Positions 18,132 to 26,037 of a DNA stretch of 64,000 bases are shown here, one piece after another. Under the pieces are notes generated by a model, which was given only the letters and a program-made list of their open reading frames with translations, had not been told where the DNA came from and did not search any database. Within the stretch, counting starts at the first letter, position 1; each line of letters starts with the position of its first letter. The translations under genes and the position numbers were made by a program. This DNA comes from Nocardia amamiensis NBRC 102102. Lineage in GTDB: Bacteria > Actinomycetota > Actinomycetes > Mycobacteriales > Mycobacteriaceae. The stretch covers positions 27,168 to 91,167 of the forward strand of contig NZ_BDBA01000025.1 in NCBI RefSeq assembly GCF_001612745.1. The letters are read 5' to 3'.

Positions 18132-18482
18132 ATGAGTGCTGAAACCGCCACGCCCCCGACGAAGCTGTCGGGCGCCCTCGTGGAGTCCGTCAAGGGATTC
18201 GTCGCCGACCACGGCGGCTCCGCCACGGCCGTGCTCCAGCCGATCGGGCGCACCGGCGTCCGGCTCACCCTGGTCGGCGCCGATGGCGTCTTGGGCGACC
18301 GCGTCGTCCCCGACCTGGAGACCGCCAAGGATCTGGTCGCCACCATCGACGGGCTCTCCGAGACCGACGAGTGGGATCGCGAGCTCACCTCGGTCGTCAC
18401 CCCCCGCAAGGGCCATTGGGCCAAGATGGCGGGCTGGGTCGCCAAGCAGACCCGTTTCCCCAAGGCGCGCAACGAGAAGTGA
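18132..18482 (+). CDS. Conserved hypothetical protein, actinobacterial
   Basis: A 116-residue soluble protein (MSAETATPPTKLSGALVESV...). It has a mixed alpha/beta look with a repeated valine-rich strand pattern (GVRLTLVGADGVLGDRVVPD) and a basic C-terminus (WVAKQTRFPKARNEK). No motif points to a catalytic role. The ATG at 18132 is divergent from qor, 61 bp away, and the stop is only 3 bp before the next gene's GTG, so the two plus-strand genes may be one operon. Confidence 0.7.
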   Translation: MSAETATPPTKLSGALVESVKGFVADHGGSATAVLQPIGRTGVRLTLVGADGVLGDRVVPDLETAKDLVATIDGLSETDEWDRELTSVVTPRKGHWAKMAGWVAKQTRFPKARNEK

Positions 18483-18485
18483 TCG

Positions 18486-19280
18486 GTGCGTAGCCCGATG
18501 ACGCGGCTGTCCAGCCGCATCGGCGCGGTGCTGGTCGCCGGGTGCACCGCCCTTGTCGCAGTGGCGATTCCGGCGGCGGCGCAGAACACGCCGAATGCCT
18601 TGCGCGCCTGCACGCCGGGTGACTACCCGCCGTACTCGGTCGCCGACGGCGGCTACCGCGGCGTGGACGTGGACCTCGCCCGCGGATTCGCCACCACGCT
18701 CGGCCGTCCGATCGAGTTCGTCCCCGTGACGTGGGCCACCCTGAAAACGGATTTCGCCGAGCGAAACTGCGATATCGCCGTCGGAGGCATCTCCGACCAG
18801 CCTTCCCGCCGCGCTTTCGCCGACTTCTCGATCACTTACGGCACCGACGGCAAAGCCCCGATCACCCGCCGCTCGACCGGCGCGGCTTACTCGACCATCG
18901 AGGAGATCAACCGTCCCGGCGTCCGGGTCATCGCGAACCGCGGCGGAACCAACGAGGAATTCGCGAGCAAGAACTTCCCCGACGCGCAGCTCACCTTGTG
19001 GCCGGACAACCTGACGATCTTCGGCGAGATCGAACAGGGCCGCGCCGACGTATTCGTCACCGACGCCGTCGAGGGCCGCTACCGCGTCCGCCAGCACCCG
19101 GATCTCCAGGTACTGCACCCCGAAGCGCCGTTCGACTCGTTCGGCAAGGTGCTGCTGGTGCGTAAGAACGACGCGGTCCTGGCCACCGCGCTCAATGCCT
19201 ACTTGGCGACCCAGCTCGCGACCGGTGAAGTGGACCGGTTGTTCGACCAGTGGATCGGGCCGAACGCGTCCGCCAGTTGA
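18486..19280 (+). CDS. Periplasmic-type amino-acid-binding protein (SBP_bac_3)
   Basis: A 264-residue secreted protein. A twin-basic N-region and hydrophobic segment ending in VAIPAAAQ form a signal peptide with cleavage near residue 32. The mature part has the family-3 solute-binding fold: LRACTPGDYPPYSVADGGYRGVDVDLA, then CDIAVGGISDQPSRR and ADVFVTDAVEGRYR. The short length and CD-like motifs resemble cyclohexadienyl dehydratase-like members, which are enzymes rather than transporters, so both roles are possible. No permease or ATPase gene is adjacent. The start is GTG 18486 or ATG 18498. Confidence 0.8.
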   Translation: MRSPMTRLSSRIGAVLVAGCTALVAVAIPAAAQNTPNALRACTPGDYPPYSVADGGYRGVDVDLARGFATTLGRPIEFVPVTWATLKTDFAERNCDIAVGGISDQPSRRAFADFSITYGTDGKAPITRRSTGAAYSTIEEINRPGVRVIANRGGTNEEFASKNFPDAQLTLWPDNLTIFGEIEQGRADVFVTDAVEGRYRVRQHPDLQVLHPEAPFDSFGKVLLVRKNDAVLATALNAYLATQLATGEVDRLFDQWIGPNASAS

Positions 19281-19400
19281 CCTCCCGCTGAGGTGGGGTT
19301 TGTGCCCCACAGCATTTCGAATCGATCAGCGGCCGGTCTTTCGTCACGCGGTTGATTCGCGGCGCTATCGCTGAACCAGCTGTGGGAGCGGATGCGGCGC

Positions 19401-19973
19401 TCAATCGGATGCCGGGCCGTGTACGGCTGTCCGACGCGGATGCGCCAGAAACGCCTGCCAGGCCGTGTCCCACGGGAATCGGGGGATCAGTGACTCCCCG
19501 GTGCCCGGTTCGTGCGGCTCGCCGTCGCCCGTCAGCACGGTGACGCCCCACTCGGACAACTTGCGCATCCCATCCTGGATCGCGGGAAAGCTCATCTGAG
19601 CTCGATTGGAGAACGGCACCGCCACAATCGGCAGCCCTTTGCCCAGCCCTTCCACCAGCAGCCCGAGCGGCAGCGTATCGGAGATCCCAGCGGCCCACTT
19701 CGCGACCGAGTTGCCGGTGACCGGTGCGGCGATGATGCCGTCCGGCGGCGGCAGGACATCCGGCGTCCCGGGCTCTTTGTACTCGCTGCGCACAGGGTGA
19801 CCGGTCTGCGCCGCGAGCCCGTCGACGTCGATGAACCGGGTCCCGGACGGCGAGGCGATCACACAGACCTCCCAACCGTCCGCCTGTGCCAGCGCGACCA
19901 GCTTGCCGACGTCACGGGCGGCGGGGGAGCCGGTCACGAGGGCGTACAGCACGGGATTTCCGTTGGCGTCCAT
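19401..19973 (-). CDS. Flavoprotein (PPC decarboxylase/LanD-like)
   Basis: A 190-residue homo-oligomeric flavin decarboxylase-type protein. It has an N-terminal strand-loop (LYALVTGSPAARDVGKLVALAQADGWEVCVIASPSG), the PVTGNSVAKWAAGISDTL segment expected at the FMN site (usual pattern PATANTIAK-GI-D), and PFSNRAQMSFPAIQDGM where family members bind substrate. The members act in coenzyme A synthesis or RiPP cysteine decarboxylation; a housekeeping CoaBC is normally longer, so this is a stand-alone paralogue of unknown substrate. It has no clear operon partner. Confidence 0.75.
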   Translation of the reverse strand: MDANGNPVLYALVTGSPAARDVGKLVALAQADGWEVCVIASPSGTRFIDVDGLAAQTGHPVRSEYKEPGTPDVLPPPDGIIAAPVTGNSVAKWAAGISDTLPLGLLVEGLGKGLPIVAVPFSNRAQMSFPAIQDGMRKLSEWGVTVLTGDGEPHEPGTGESLIPRFPWDTAWQAFLAHPRRTAVHGPASD

Positions 19974-20048
19974 GCGATTATCGTGTCACGCCAGGTATCC
20001 ACTGCATGGGGCACCTGCGCTGCCACGTCTGCAGGCCAAAACGGGCGA

Positions 20049-20465
20049 TTACTGCTTGCGTACGACCAATTCCAGCGCGATATTGTCCGGATCGCGGAAT
20101 TCCAGGATGTACATGGGACCGAGGTCTTTCACGCCCGCATGAGCGACGCCGAGTTCGTCGAGCAAGGCAGCCGCCGCATCGAGATCTGCTCGTGTGGCAA
20201 GGGAGAACGCGAGGTGGTCGAGCCCTACTCGATCCTCGTCGAACTCGTCGCTGGCGACCGGGCGAAGCCCGAGCAGTGCATCACCCATCTGATAGATCAC
20301 GCCGCCGAAGAGGAACCCGAATCGCTCACGTGTGGCTTCGTCCGCGTCCGCGGGACACTCCCAAGCGATCGGCCACCCGAAGACGGCGTCATAGAAGGCC
20401 CGCGATCTGTCGATGTCGGTCACTGTCAAGCGAGCATGGTCGAACGAACTGGTGGTGATCGGCAT
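20049..20465 (-). CDS. VOC family (glyoxalase/dioxygenase-fold) protein
   Basis: A 138-residue single-domain vicinal-oxygen-chelate protein: SSFDHARLTVTDIDRSRAFYDAVFGWPIAWECP at the N-terminus and GLDHLAFSLATRADLDAAAALLDELGV midway, ending with ILEFRDPDNIALELVV. The paired beta-alpha-beta-beta-beta units are clear; metal-ligand His and Glu appear as H13 and E134-like positions. The substrate is unknown. It stands alone, 75 bp after the flavoprotein gene, oriented the same way. Confidence 0.82.
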   Translation of the reverse strand: MPITTSSFDHARLTVTDIDRSRAFYDAVFGWPIAWECPADADEATRERFGFLFGGVIYQMGDALLGLRPVASDEFDEDRVGLDHLAFSLATRADLDAAAALLDELGVAHAGVKDLGPMYILEFRDPDNIALELVVRKQ

Positions 20466-20673
20466 GGTCTAGATACTGTCATGACTGCCGGTTCTGCCCA
20501 GCCGCGAAATCCCCGAGAGTCGGCTACAGGTGGTCGGCGGCCGCGCCTGGCCGATCCACAGCTGGGAGAGAGCGCGACAAGATTCGTGTACGACGAATCT
20601 GATCGACATGGGTCCGTCGATAACAGTGGACGTCGACGATCAGTGGTCGCGCACCACCGAGGCATCCCGCGCG

Positions 20674-21591
20674 CTACCGATACGGGGTCCAGATCGCTGC
20701 GTTGTCACCGTCTCGGAAGCTCGTGAATCGCCTCTGCCATTGGTCCGCCAGCGACGGATTTGTTTTGAGCACCGGCAACACACTGGTGACAAGTTGGAGT
20801 TCCCGGAGTTGACGCAGCACGGTGAAGTATGGCCACTGAGTGATATCGATGCCGTACTCGTCGACTATCTGCTGGTGGTAGTCGGTCGCGTACCGGAACC
20901 GAAGCTGTCCCACTGCAACTGGTGCGAGGTCCCACTCGCGCGGTCCAACAGCAGCCGAATCGAAGTCACAAATGACGGCTCCGTTGGATCCGGTTATCAG
21001 GTTGCCGACGAACCCGTCCCCGTGTATGGGGCCGGGCGGAAGCTGGTAGGCGATCCGAGCGAGTAGGTCTTCGGTTTCGTCGCATTTGTCCTCGAGAAAT
21101 TGCCTGTCGCCAGCGGTGAGTGCGTCCTGTTCGTTGATGCGCTGGCGGACGGCGTCGAGGGGCCGCCATTGCGGTAGGTCGAACGACGGGTCAGGCAATG
21201 AATGGTATTGCCGCAGAATTCTGCCGAGGTCGTGCCCGTTCGGAGGCGTCGCTGCCCCGGGCGAGGCGACGAGATGCCAGAAGGTGATCTCATTCTGACC
21301 GACTCGAAGAGGCTGCGGAAGTTCCTCGACCAGACGAACCGAGGACATGTTCTGCTCGGCCAGCCACCGTGCCACAGCGATAATCTTGGGCACCCGTTTC
21401 CGGACGGCCGATGAACCAGGTATGCGAACGATAACCAGCGCCGAGTCGAGTGCCCACACGGCATTGTTCGTGAACTTGATCAGTCGTGCGCGAGAGGCAT
21501 CCAGCCCGACTTCAGCACATGCATCGCGCAGAATGCGAGCGGCCCAATCGGTCTCGGTGTTCGGATTGCTGGCTGCGGTGGTCTCTGTCAT
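20674..21591 (-). CDS. Aminoglycoside phosphotransferase-fold kinase
   Basis: A 305-residue APH-family protein. The catalytic loop HGDGFVGNLI and metal motif CDFDSAAVG are both present in the expected order (about residues 194 and 213). The N-lobe is short, with the ATP-anchoring lysine not obvious (NNAVWALDSALVIVRIPG). Such genes phosphorylate small molecules or are of unknown function; resistance cannot be inferred. Its ATG overlaps the stop of the XRE regulator by 4 bp (ATGA-type, 21588-21591), so the two are translationally coupled. Confidence 0.75.
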   Translation of the reverse strand: MTETTAASNPNTETDWAARILRDACAEVGLDASRARLIKFTNNAVWALDSALVIVRIPGSSAVRKRVPKIIAVARWLAEQNMSSVRLVEELPQPLRVGQNEITFWHLVASPGAATPPNGHDLGRILRQYHSLPDPSFDLPQWRPLDAVRQRINEQDALTAGDRQFLEDKCDETEDLLARIAYQLPPGPIHGDGFVGNLITGSNGAVICDFDSAAVGPREWDLAPVAVGQLRFRYATDYHQQIVDEYGIDITQWPYFTVLRQLRELQLVTSVLPVLKTNPSLADQWQRRFTSFRDGDNAAIWTPYR

Positions 21592-22961
21592 GTGAGAGCC
21601 CGCAGCGAGTCGATGGAGTGTACGAGGTGCTTCAGCTCTGAGTGGTGCTGTTGGTTGCTGGCAACCTCATGCAGCGGCGCCAAACGGTCAACGGTCCGGA
21701 CCGATCGTACGGTCGAGGTACTTGATACGGCGTCGTACGCAGCACGCACGCCCCGTTCGGTGCTGCCGTTGCGCAAGTGAGCGGTGGCGAAGGCGATCAG
21801 TTCGAATATCCGGCTGCGTGTCATGTCGGGGCCCCGCATGCTGATCGCCCTGCCGATGAGGCGTACCGCGTCGTCGAGTTCTGCGCGGGTCGCGCTGCGC
21901 AGCGCCGTAAGCGCGACGCCGCGGGAGGCGTCGAGGTCGGCTTGGCCAAAGAATCGGACCCAGGCTCGGGCGGTTTCGGGTTCGGACCGAGCAAATTCGT
22001 CCTGGGCTCGGCCCAGCGAACGGAGCATCTGTTCTCGGTCATCGAGGTGGGCGTATGCGACACCCTCGTTGGCGCACAGCATCGCGACGGTCAGGGTGCA
22101 GCCGGAATCCTGAGCGGTGATCTGGCCGAGCTGGAAGAAACGAAGCGCCTCCAAGGGCATCACGCGGTGCAGGTGCAACCGGCCCATGCGGTAGAGCACG
22201 TTCGCCGCCAGAGAGTGATCATCGGCATCCCGGGCGAGCTCCAATGCTCGGGTGAAATGACGGCGGGAGATGCTGTACATGCCGACATCGAACGACGTCC
22301 ACCCCGCGAGGTTGTGCAGATCGGCGAGTGCCGCCACCAGCTGCCGACGGGTTGCGGCCGCGCAATCGGCATCGAGAAGTTGCTGAGCCCAACGCACTTG
22401 TGCCGCCACGGCGTCACGGCATGCGCCGCCACCATGCCGGTAGTCGACAGCACGCATCGCAGCGGTTATCGCCTGCAGGTGCTGGACATCCGACGGACCG
22501 ATGCGGCTGGGCGCCGGAGCCGTTTCCCGATCCAACGGCTGCCACCATCGGGCAACCTCGCTGACGGTGGTGCCCATCGTCACGTTCGCCGCGTGGCACA
22601 GTAGATCGCGGACCTCATCGCGTTCTGCAGCGTTGATCGAACAGTTGGCGGCAGCAAGGTCCAGAGCGGTCTCGGTAGTTTCGTCGTACGCGAGACCCAT
22701 GTAACCCCGTGGAATGCCGAGACCGTCGGCAATACGCACCAGCACGTCATAGGCCATGATGCGTCGACTCTTATAGAGGACTTCGTAGACCTCGGATGCG
22801 CTTTGGCCGGTGAGCCGAGCGATCCCCCGCTGAGAAATACCGACGCGTTGTAGTAGCTCGTACACCCTTTTCAAGTCGCGGGACGCCAGCGCTTGCCGCA
22901 TCTCTCTGTGCTCCCACACAGCCGAACCGATCTGTCCTGACTGGTCTCGATCCACGTTCAC
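21588..22961 (-). CDS. XRE-family transcriptional regulator with TPR-like C-terminal domain
   Basis: A 457-residue protein. A helix-turn-helix (about residues 38-85: LQRVGISQRGIARLTGQSASEVYEVL, then SRRIMAYDVLVRIADGLGIPRG) is followed by a long all-helical region with tetratricopeptide-like repeats (ALELARDADDHSLAANVLYRMGRLHLHR). The layout is typical of actinobacterial signal-binding XRE regulators. The start is GTG 22961. It heads the operon with the kinase gene and is divergent from a three-gene cassette at 23172-24118, which it may control. Confidence 0.82.
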   Translation of the reverse strand: MNVDRDQSGQIGSAVWEHREMRQALASRDLKRVYELLQRVGISQRGIARLTGQSASEVYEVLYKSRRIMAYDVLVRIADGLGIPRGYMGLAYDETTETALDLAAANCSINAAERDEVRDLLCHAANVTMGTTVSEVARWWQPLDRETAPAPSRIGPSDVQHLQAITAAMRAVDYRHGGGACRDAVAAQVRWAQQLLDADCAAATRRQLVAALADLHNLAGWTSFDVGMYSISRRHFTRALELARDADDHSLAANVLYRMGRLHLHRVMPLEALRFFQLGQITAQDSGCTLTVAMLCANEGVAYAHLDDREQMLRSLGRAQDEFARSEPETARAWVRFFGQADLDASRGVALTALRSATRAELDDAVRLIGRAISMRGPDMTRSRIFELIAFATAHLRNGSTERGVRAAYDAVSSTSTVRSVRTVDRLAPLHEVASNQQHHSELKHLVHSIDSLRALT

Positions 22962-23050
22962 CGTGACTCCATCTGTCGGTGCACCAGCCGAACCCCGATG
23001 GCATTCAGGTTAGCCGTCGACGGAACCACGCGGCAGGACAATGCGAAATC

Positions 23051-23082
23051 GACTAGCCCGACTAGTCACTCAATTTGCTAGC
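23051..23082. promoter_or_regulatory. Possible operator: clustered CTAG-core sites
   Basis: GACTAG (23051), the 8-bp palindrome GACTAGTC (23060-23067) and GCTAGC (23077-23082) lie in the 210-bp gap between the divergent XRE regulator and the small-gene cassette. CTAG is rare in high-GC actinobacterial DNA, so three in 32 bp is notable. They could be binding sites for the adjacent XRE protein. Confidence 0.4.
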
Positions 23083-23171
23083 CAAGCTGACTGCCAGTAC
23101 GGCTTACTGCATTTCCAGCGCGTCTTGATGCTTGGTAGCGAACCCGGCAACTCAACAGGGGGAGACGCCTG

Positions 23172-23357
23172 ATGAAAATAGTTCCGAAAAACTCCGACGT
23201 GGAACAACTGCCACTGGACGACTGCACGTGGGAGCCCTATCACCTGGATTGGCAAACGGCGCGCCAGCTGTGGGCAATCCACAGAGATTGTGCGCCTGTT
23301 TGTCTTCCACAGCTCGCCGCGGGTGCAGTCCTGTCCCACAGGCTGGAGGAGGACTGA
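23172..23357 (+). CDS. Small hypothetical protein of XRE-linked cassette
   Basis: A 61-residue acidic protein (MKIVPKNSDVEQLPLDDCTW...) with two tryptophans and three cysteines, and a C-terminal helix (AAGAVLSHRLEED). A GGGGGAGA-like ribosome-binding site lies at 23159-23164. No family is recognised. It ends 3 bp before the next gene and starts the cassette divergent from the XRE regulator. The Cys residues are not in a zinc-finger spacing. Confidence 0.55.
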   Translation: MKIVPKNSDVEQLPLDDCTWEPYHLDWQTARQLWAIHRDCAPVCLPQLAAGAVLSHRLEED

Positions 23358-23360
23358 CTC

Positions 23361-23900
23361 ATGGGGCTGAACGACATCTACTCCCCATCGGAAACTCCCC
23401 GGTTCGGCTCGAGTATTGAGCGCGGCACAGAAGAGCACGCGGTGAGCTACATATCCGATCCACTGGCCGATACCCCCGTCAGCCGGTGCCGCTTCTACCG
23501 GCAGTGCGGGCTCCCGGCGGCTGTGCAACCGGAAGACGGGCGGATCGTCGTGCGCGCGGGGAGGATCGGTGCGATCACCCTGCCCGCGCGCCTCGGTCAG
23601 GAGGTGAGGACGCTGACGCAGGCCCGGCGATCCGCGCTCGGGCCGATCGTTTCGCACCCGAGGTCACGGCGCTGGACCTATTTGGTGCGGCCGGATCTGC
23701 CCGACGAAGTCCGCTTGTTCGCCGAACTGTTCCGGCTGGATGTATCGGTGGCCCGAGGCGGTGCGCAGATCGCGCTGCCGTCACCCGCCGACCGATCGGC
23801 GTCGTTTCGTCTGTGGATCGAGCCGCCCCGGGACACCTTCCGGCCGTCCGGTTCGGTTGTGGTCGCCGCAGTTCGTGTCTGTGTGCGGCGCGGGAGATGA
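23361..23900 (+). CDS. Conserved hypothetical protein of XRE-linked cassette
   Basis: A 179-residue soluble protein. The region SRCRFYRQCGLPAAVQPEDGRIVVRAGRIGAITLPARLG, then HPRSRRWTYLVRPDLPDEVRLFAELFRL and AQIALPSPAD is a pattern I recall from Nocardia and Streptomyces small proteins that are often labelled RNA polymerase beta subunit in error. I see no polymerase motif. It probably belongs to a lineage-specific family that travels with XRE regulators. Its stop overlaps the next gene's ATG (ATGA, 23897-23900). Confidence 0.6.
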   Translation: MGLNDIYSPSETPRFGSSIERGTEEHAVSYISDPLADTPVSRCRFYRQCGLPAAVQPEDGRIVVRAGRIGAITLPARLGQEVRTLTQARRSALGPIVSHPRSRRWTYLVRPDLPDEVRLFAELFRLDVSVARGGAQIALPSPADRSASFRLWIEPPRDTFRPSGSVVVAAVRVCVRRGR

Positions 23901-24118
23901 CGGTGCGGCGAGAGTCCCCGCGCCCGGACGAGGACGACGTTCACCTGTCGATTCAATTCCATGACCTACGTATGGATTTCGCGGCCTGCGCGAGCGCGGC
24001 GGAGTTGTTCGTGCGGGAGTGGCGCGCCCGCCACTGTCACCATGCGGTCACCGTGGTGCCCGGCGACCCGACGGGACTGCCCCGGCTGCCCAACGAGCGC
24101 TTGTACCTGCAACCGTGA
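23897..24118 (+). CDS. Small hypothetical protein, third gene of XRE-linked cassette
   Basis: A 73-residue protein (MTVRRESPRPDEDDVHLSIQFHD...) with a cluster EWRARHCHHAVTVVPGDP of mixed helix/strand type. It begins with ATG inside an ATGA overlap with the preceding gene, so the three genes are translationally coupled. Its 3' end lies directly beside the truncated HAD gene on the other strand (antisense overlap with that frame's non-homologous tail). No function is assigned. Confidence 0.5.
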   Translation: MTVRRESPRPDEDDVHLSIQFHDLRMDFAACASAAELFVREWRARHCHHAVTVVPGDPTGLPRLPNERLYLQP

Positions 24119-24550
24119 GCACCCGCCTTTCTGAAAAGGTTCCAGGCGCGCAACCCGGAGCTTGAATTCGGCAGCGCTGCGCAGATTTCCGGTCAGGACG
24201 GTTTGAACGAAGCCGTGCTCAGCGAGGGAATCAATTGCTTCGGCCGCGCCCGGGTACGGGGGCTGATCTCGCGCGAGTTCCTGCTCGCCGTCTGCCATCA
24301 CTTGCGCCAACTGCTCGGGGAAACGTTCGATGCCGCGCTCTGCCAACTCCGGGGAGATACCAGAAGTGATTGCCGTGTCGACGACTATGGACTCGTCGGT
24401 GTAGCCGTGCACACGCGCCGCTGGGAAGGTGACATCGGCTTCTTGAATGGCATATGTGCGAGCGACAGCCCTTCGGAGCCAACGCAGGTCGGCAGGAATC
24501 AACGTGCCGTCGACGTCCCAGACGATGAGTCCCGCGTACTCCGCACTCAT
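23966..24550 (-). pseudogene. HAD-like hydrolase, 3' truncated
   Basis: The frame encodes an N-terminal HAD phosphatase with the DxDGT nucleophile motif (WDVDGTLIPADLRW, residues about 10-23 from the ATG at 24550) and motif II (QTVLTGNLRS). After about 145 residues, at KLRVARLEPFQKG (near 24130), homology ends and the remaining codons are antisense to the small cassette gene at 23897-24118. HAD motifs III and IV (Lys and DD) are missing, so the enzyme should be inactive. The junction suggests that the cassette replaced the 3' end of the hydrolase gene. Confidence 0.65.
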
Positions 24551-24702
24551 GCCGAGCATTCTGGCAGATCGATCAACGGCACGTTGCTCAGACGCTGTAG
24601 CTGGCAAGTGACCGATAACTCAGGCACTACCCGGCGAGCTGATTGCTGTGAACCGCCGCAACCTAGCCAGCAATTGCTCCGCCAACCGTGAACGCTCGCC
24701 GA

Positions 24703-24939
24703 TCAGTCGCTGGAGCGATTCCGCATCTGTCCCACGCCCCAGTGCACCAACCACGCTGCGACGGCCACGTAGAGGAAGCCCGCGGCGACCACCATGATCC
24801 CGTAATCGACTGCCCATTTGGGGACTTCGACGACAGCGATGAGTGCGGCGACGATCATCACGAAGCCGAGTACCAGTGCGAGAGGCGCGAGGGGAGCGAG
24901 CTCGGTGTCGCGGTTGTCGGACGATGGCTTGTCGGGCAT
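24703..24939 (-). CDS. Small membrane protein with two helices
   Basis: A 78-residue protein with two hydrophobic helices (LAPLALVLGFVMIVAALIAVV and DYGIMVVAAGFLYVAVAAWLV) and short polar ends. The ATG at 24939 gives a clean polar N-terminus; the frame extends a further 12 codons to 24975. It lies 25 bp downstream of the universal stress protein gene in the same direction and may be cotranscribed. No family is recognised. Confidence 0.65.
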   Translation of the reverse strand: MPDKPSSDNRDTELAPLAPLALVLGFVMIVAALIAVVEVPKWAVDYGIMVVAAGFLYVAVAAWLVHWGVGQMRNRSSD

Positions 24940-24964
24940 GAGGTCGAGGCTCCTACGTGCGGTT

Positions 24965-25843
24965 CTACCGTTCACGGCAGATGACGACCGGGTTCGGGGC
25001 GTGGTGCAGGAGGTTCTGGCTGGTCGATCCGACCAGGAGTCCGGTGAGGCGGTTGTGCCCGCGGCTGCCGGTCAGCACCAGTTGCGTGCTCTCGGCGTAT
25101 TCGAGCAGCGCCTGCGCGGGTGTGTTCTTCTGGACCACTTTGGTGACGGTGACGTCCGGGTACTTCTGGCTCCATCCGGCCATGCGCTCGGACAGCAGTT
25201 CCTCCTCTTGCTGGGCCAGAGTCTCCCAGGCGTCGGGCACCGGGGTCCACTGCAGCAGGTCTGGGTCGTTCCAGGCGTGCAACGCGATGACCTCCACATC
25301 GAGGGCCGCCGCCAGCTCGAACGCCTCGCCGACCGCGACGGTGCTGCCAGGGCTGCCGTCGACGCCGACCAGCACGGGTCGCCCGTCCGGCAGCGGCTGG
25401 TCGGTGCTGCCACGCCATACCGCGACGGGGCAGGCCGCCTTGTTCGCGACCGTCAGGGTGGTGGATCCGAGGAGCAATGTGGTGAGCCGGTCACTGAAGT
25501 TCGCCGCGACGACGATCATGCGTGCGACGGCGCTGTGCTCGATCAGCTTGCGTGCGGGCATACCGTCTTCGAGGACCTGGCGGACTTCCACCCGAGGGTG
25601 ATCGGCGCGCACGGCCTCGAAGGCCTCGTCGAGCTTGTTCTTCGCCGCGGCCCGGAGTTCGGGCACCATGTTGATCCCGGACGACGAGGTCAGCGGGTAG
25701 TCGAGGGTGGGAGCGACACCGAGCAGCACAAGCGGGGAGCGCAGGCGATCCGCCATGGCACCAGCCCAGCGGGCGGCCGCCAGCGCGGTGGCGGTGCCGT
25801 CTATTCCGACGACGATCGACTGACGGTCGGCGAGTGTGCTCAT
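24965..25843 (-). CDS. Tandem universal stress protein
   Basis: A 292-residue protein with two UspA domains. Each has an ATP-binding strand start (SIVVGIDGTATALAAARWA and PVLVGVDGSPGSTVAVGEA) and the second carries the GxxGxxG-type nucleotide motif as LTGSRGHNRLTGLLVGSTSQNLLHH; the first is degenerate there (VVAANFSDRLTTLLLGSTTLTV). The length matches the mycobacterial DosR-regulated tandem USPs (about 295 residues). The ATG at 25843 has GGGAGAA just upstream. A DosR-like box lies about 90 bp upstream. Confidence 0.88.
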   Translation of the reverse strand: MSTLADRQSIVVGIDGTATALAAARWAGAMADRLRSPLVLLGVAPTLDYPLTSSSGINMVPELRAAAKNKLDEAFEAVRADHPRVEVRQVLEDGMPARKLIEHSAVARMIVVAANFSDRLTTLLLGSTTLTVANKAACPVAVWRGSTDQPLPDGRPVLVGVDGSPGSTVAVGEAFELAAALDVEVIALHAWNDPDLLQWTPVPDAWETLAQQEEELLSERMAGWSQKYPDVTVTKVVQKNTPAQALLEYAESTQLVLTGSRGHNRLTGLLVGSTSQNLLHHAPNPVVICRER

Positions 25844-25929
25844 CGGTTCTCCCGTCGATAGCTGCGACGTGGCTCTCTTCACATTCGCAGCCGACCGTCC
25901 GCGCGCAACGGGGTCAGCGGGCCTTGATG

Positions 25930-25949
25930 CTAGGGACCAAAGACCTCAT
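25930..25949 (-). promoter_or_regulatory. DosR/DevR-like box upstream of the universal stress protein
   Basis: The core GGGACCAAAGACC (25933-25945) matches GGGACnnnAGnCC of the mycobacterial DosR consensus at 11 of 13 positions, and the flanks fit a 20-bp dyad in part. It is 87-106 bp before the USP start. A second weaker candidate (GGGACCGGATGACC) follows at about 25953. Tandem USPs are established DosR regulon members in M. tuberculosis. Confidence 0.5.
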
Positions 25950-26037
25950 CTCGGGACCGGATGACCGGCGTCCGCCGGGGCCCAGATCTCGCCTGGAGCC
26001 GCAGCGGACGGGCTCGCGGTTCCGGGCCGCAGCACGG

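Noticed and set aside
18486..19280. A complete amino-acid ABC transporter
   Set aside because: No permease or ATPase gene lies beside the binding protein; the neighbour is a flavoprotein on the opposite strand.
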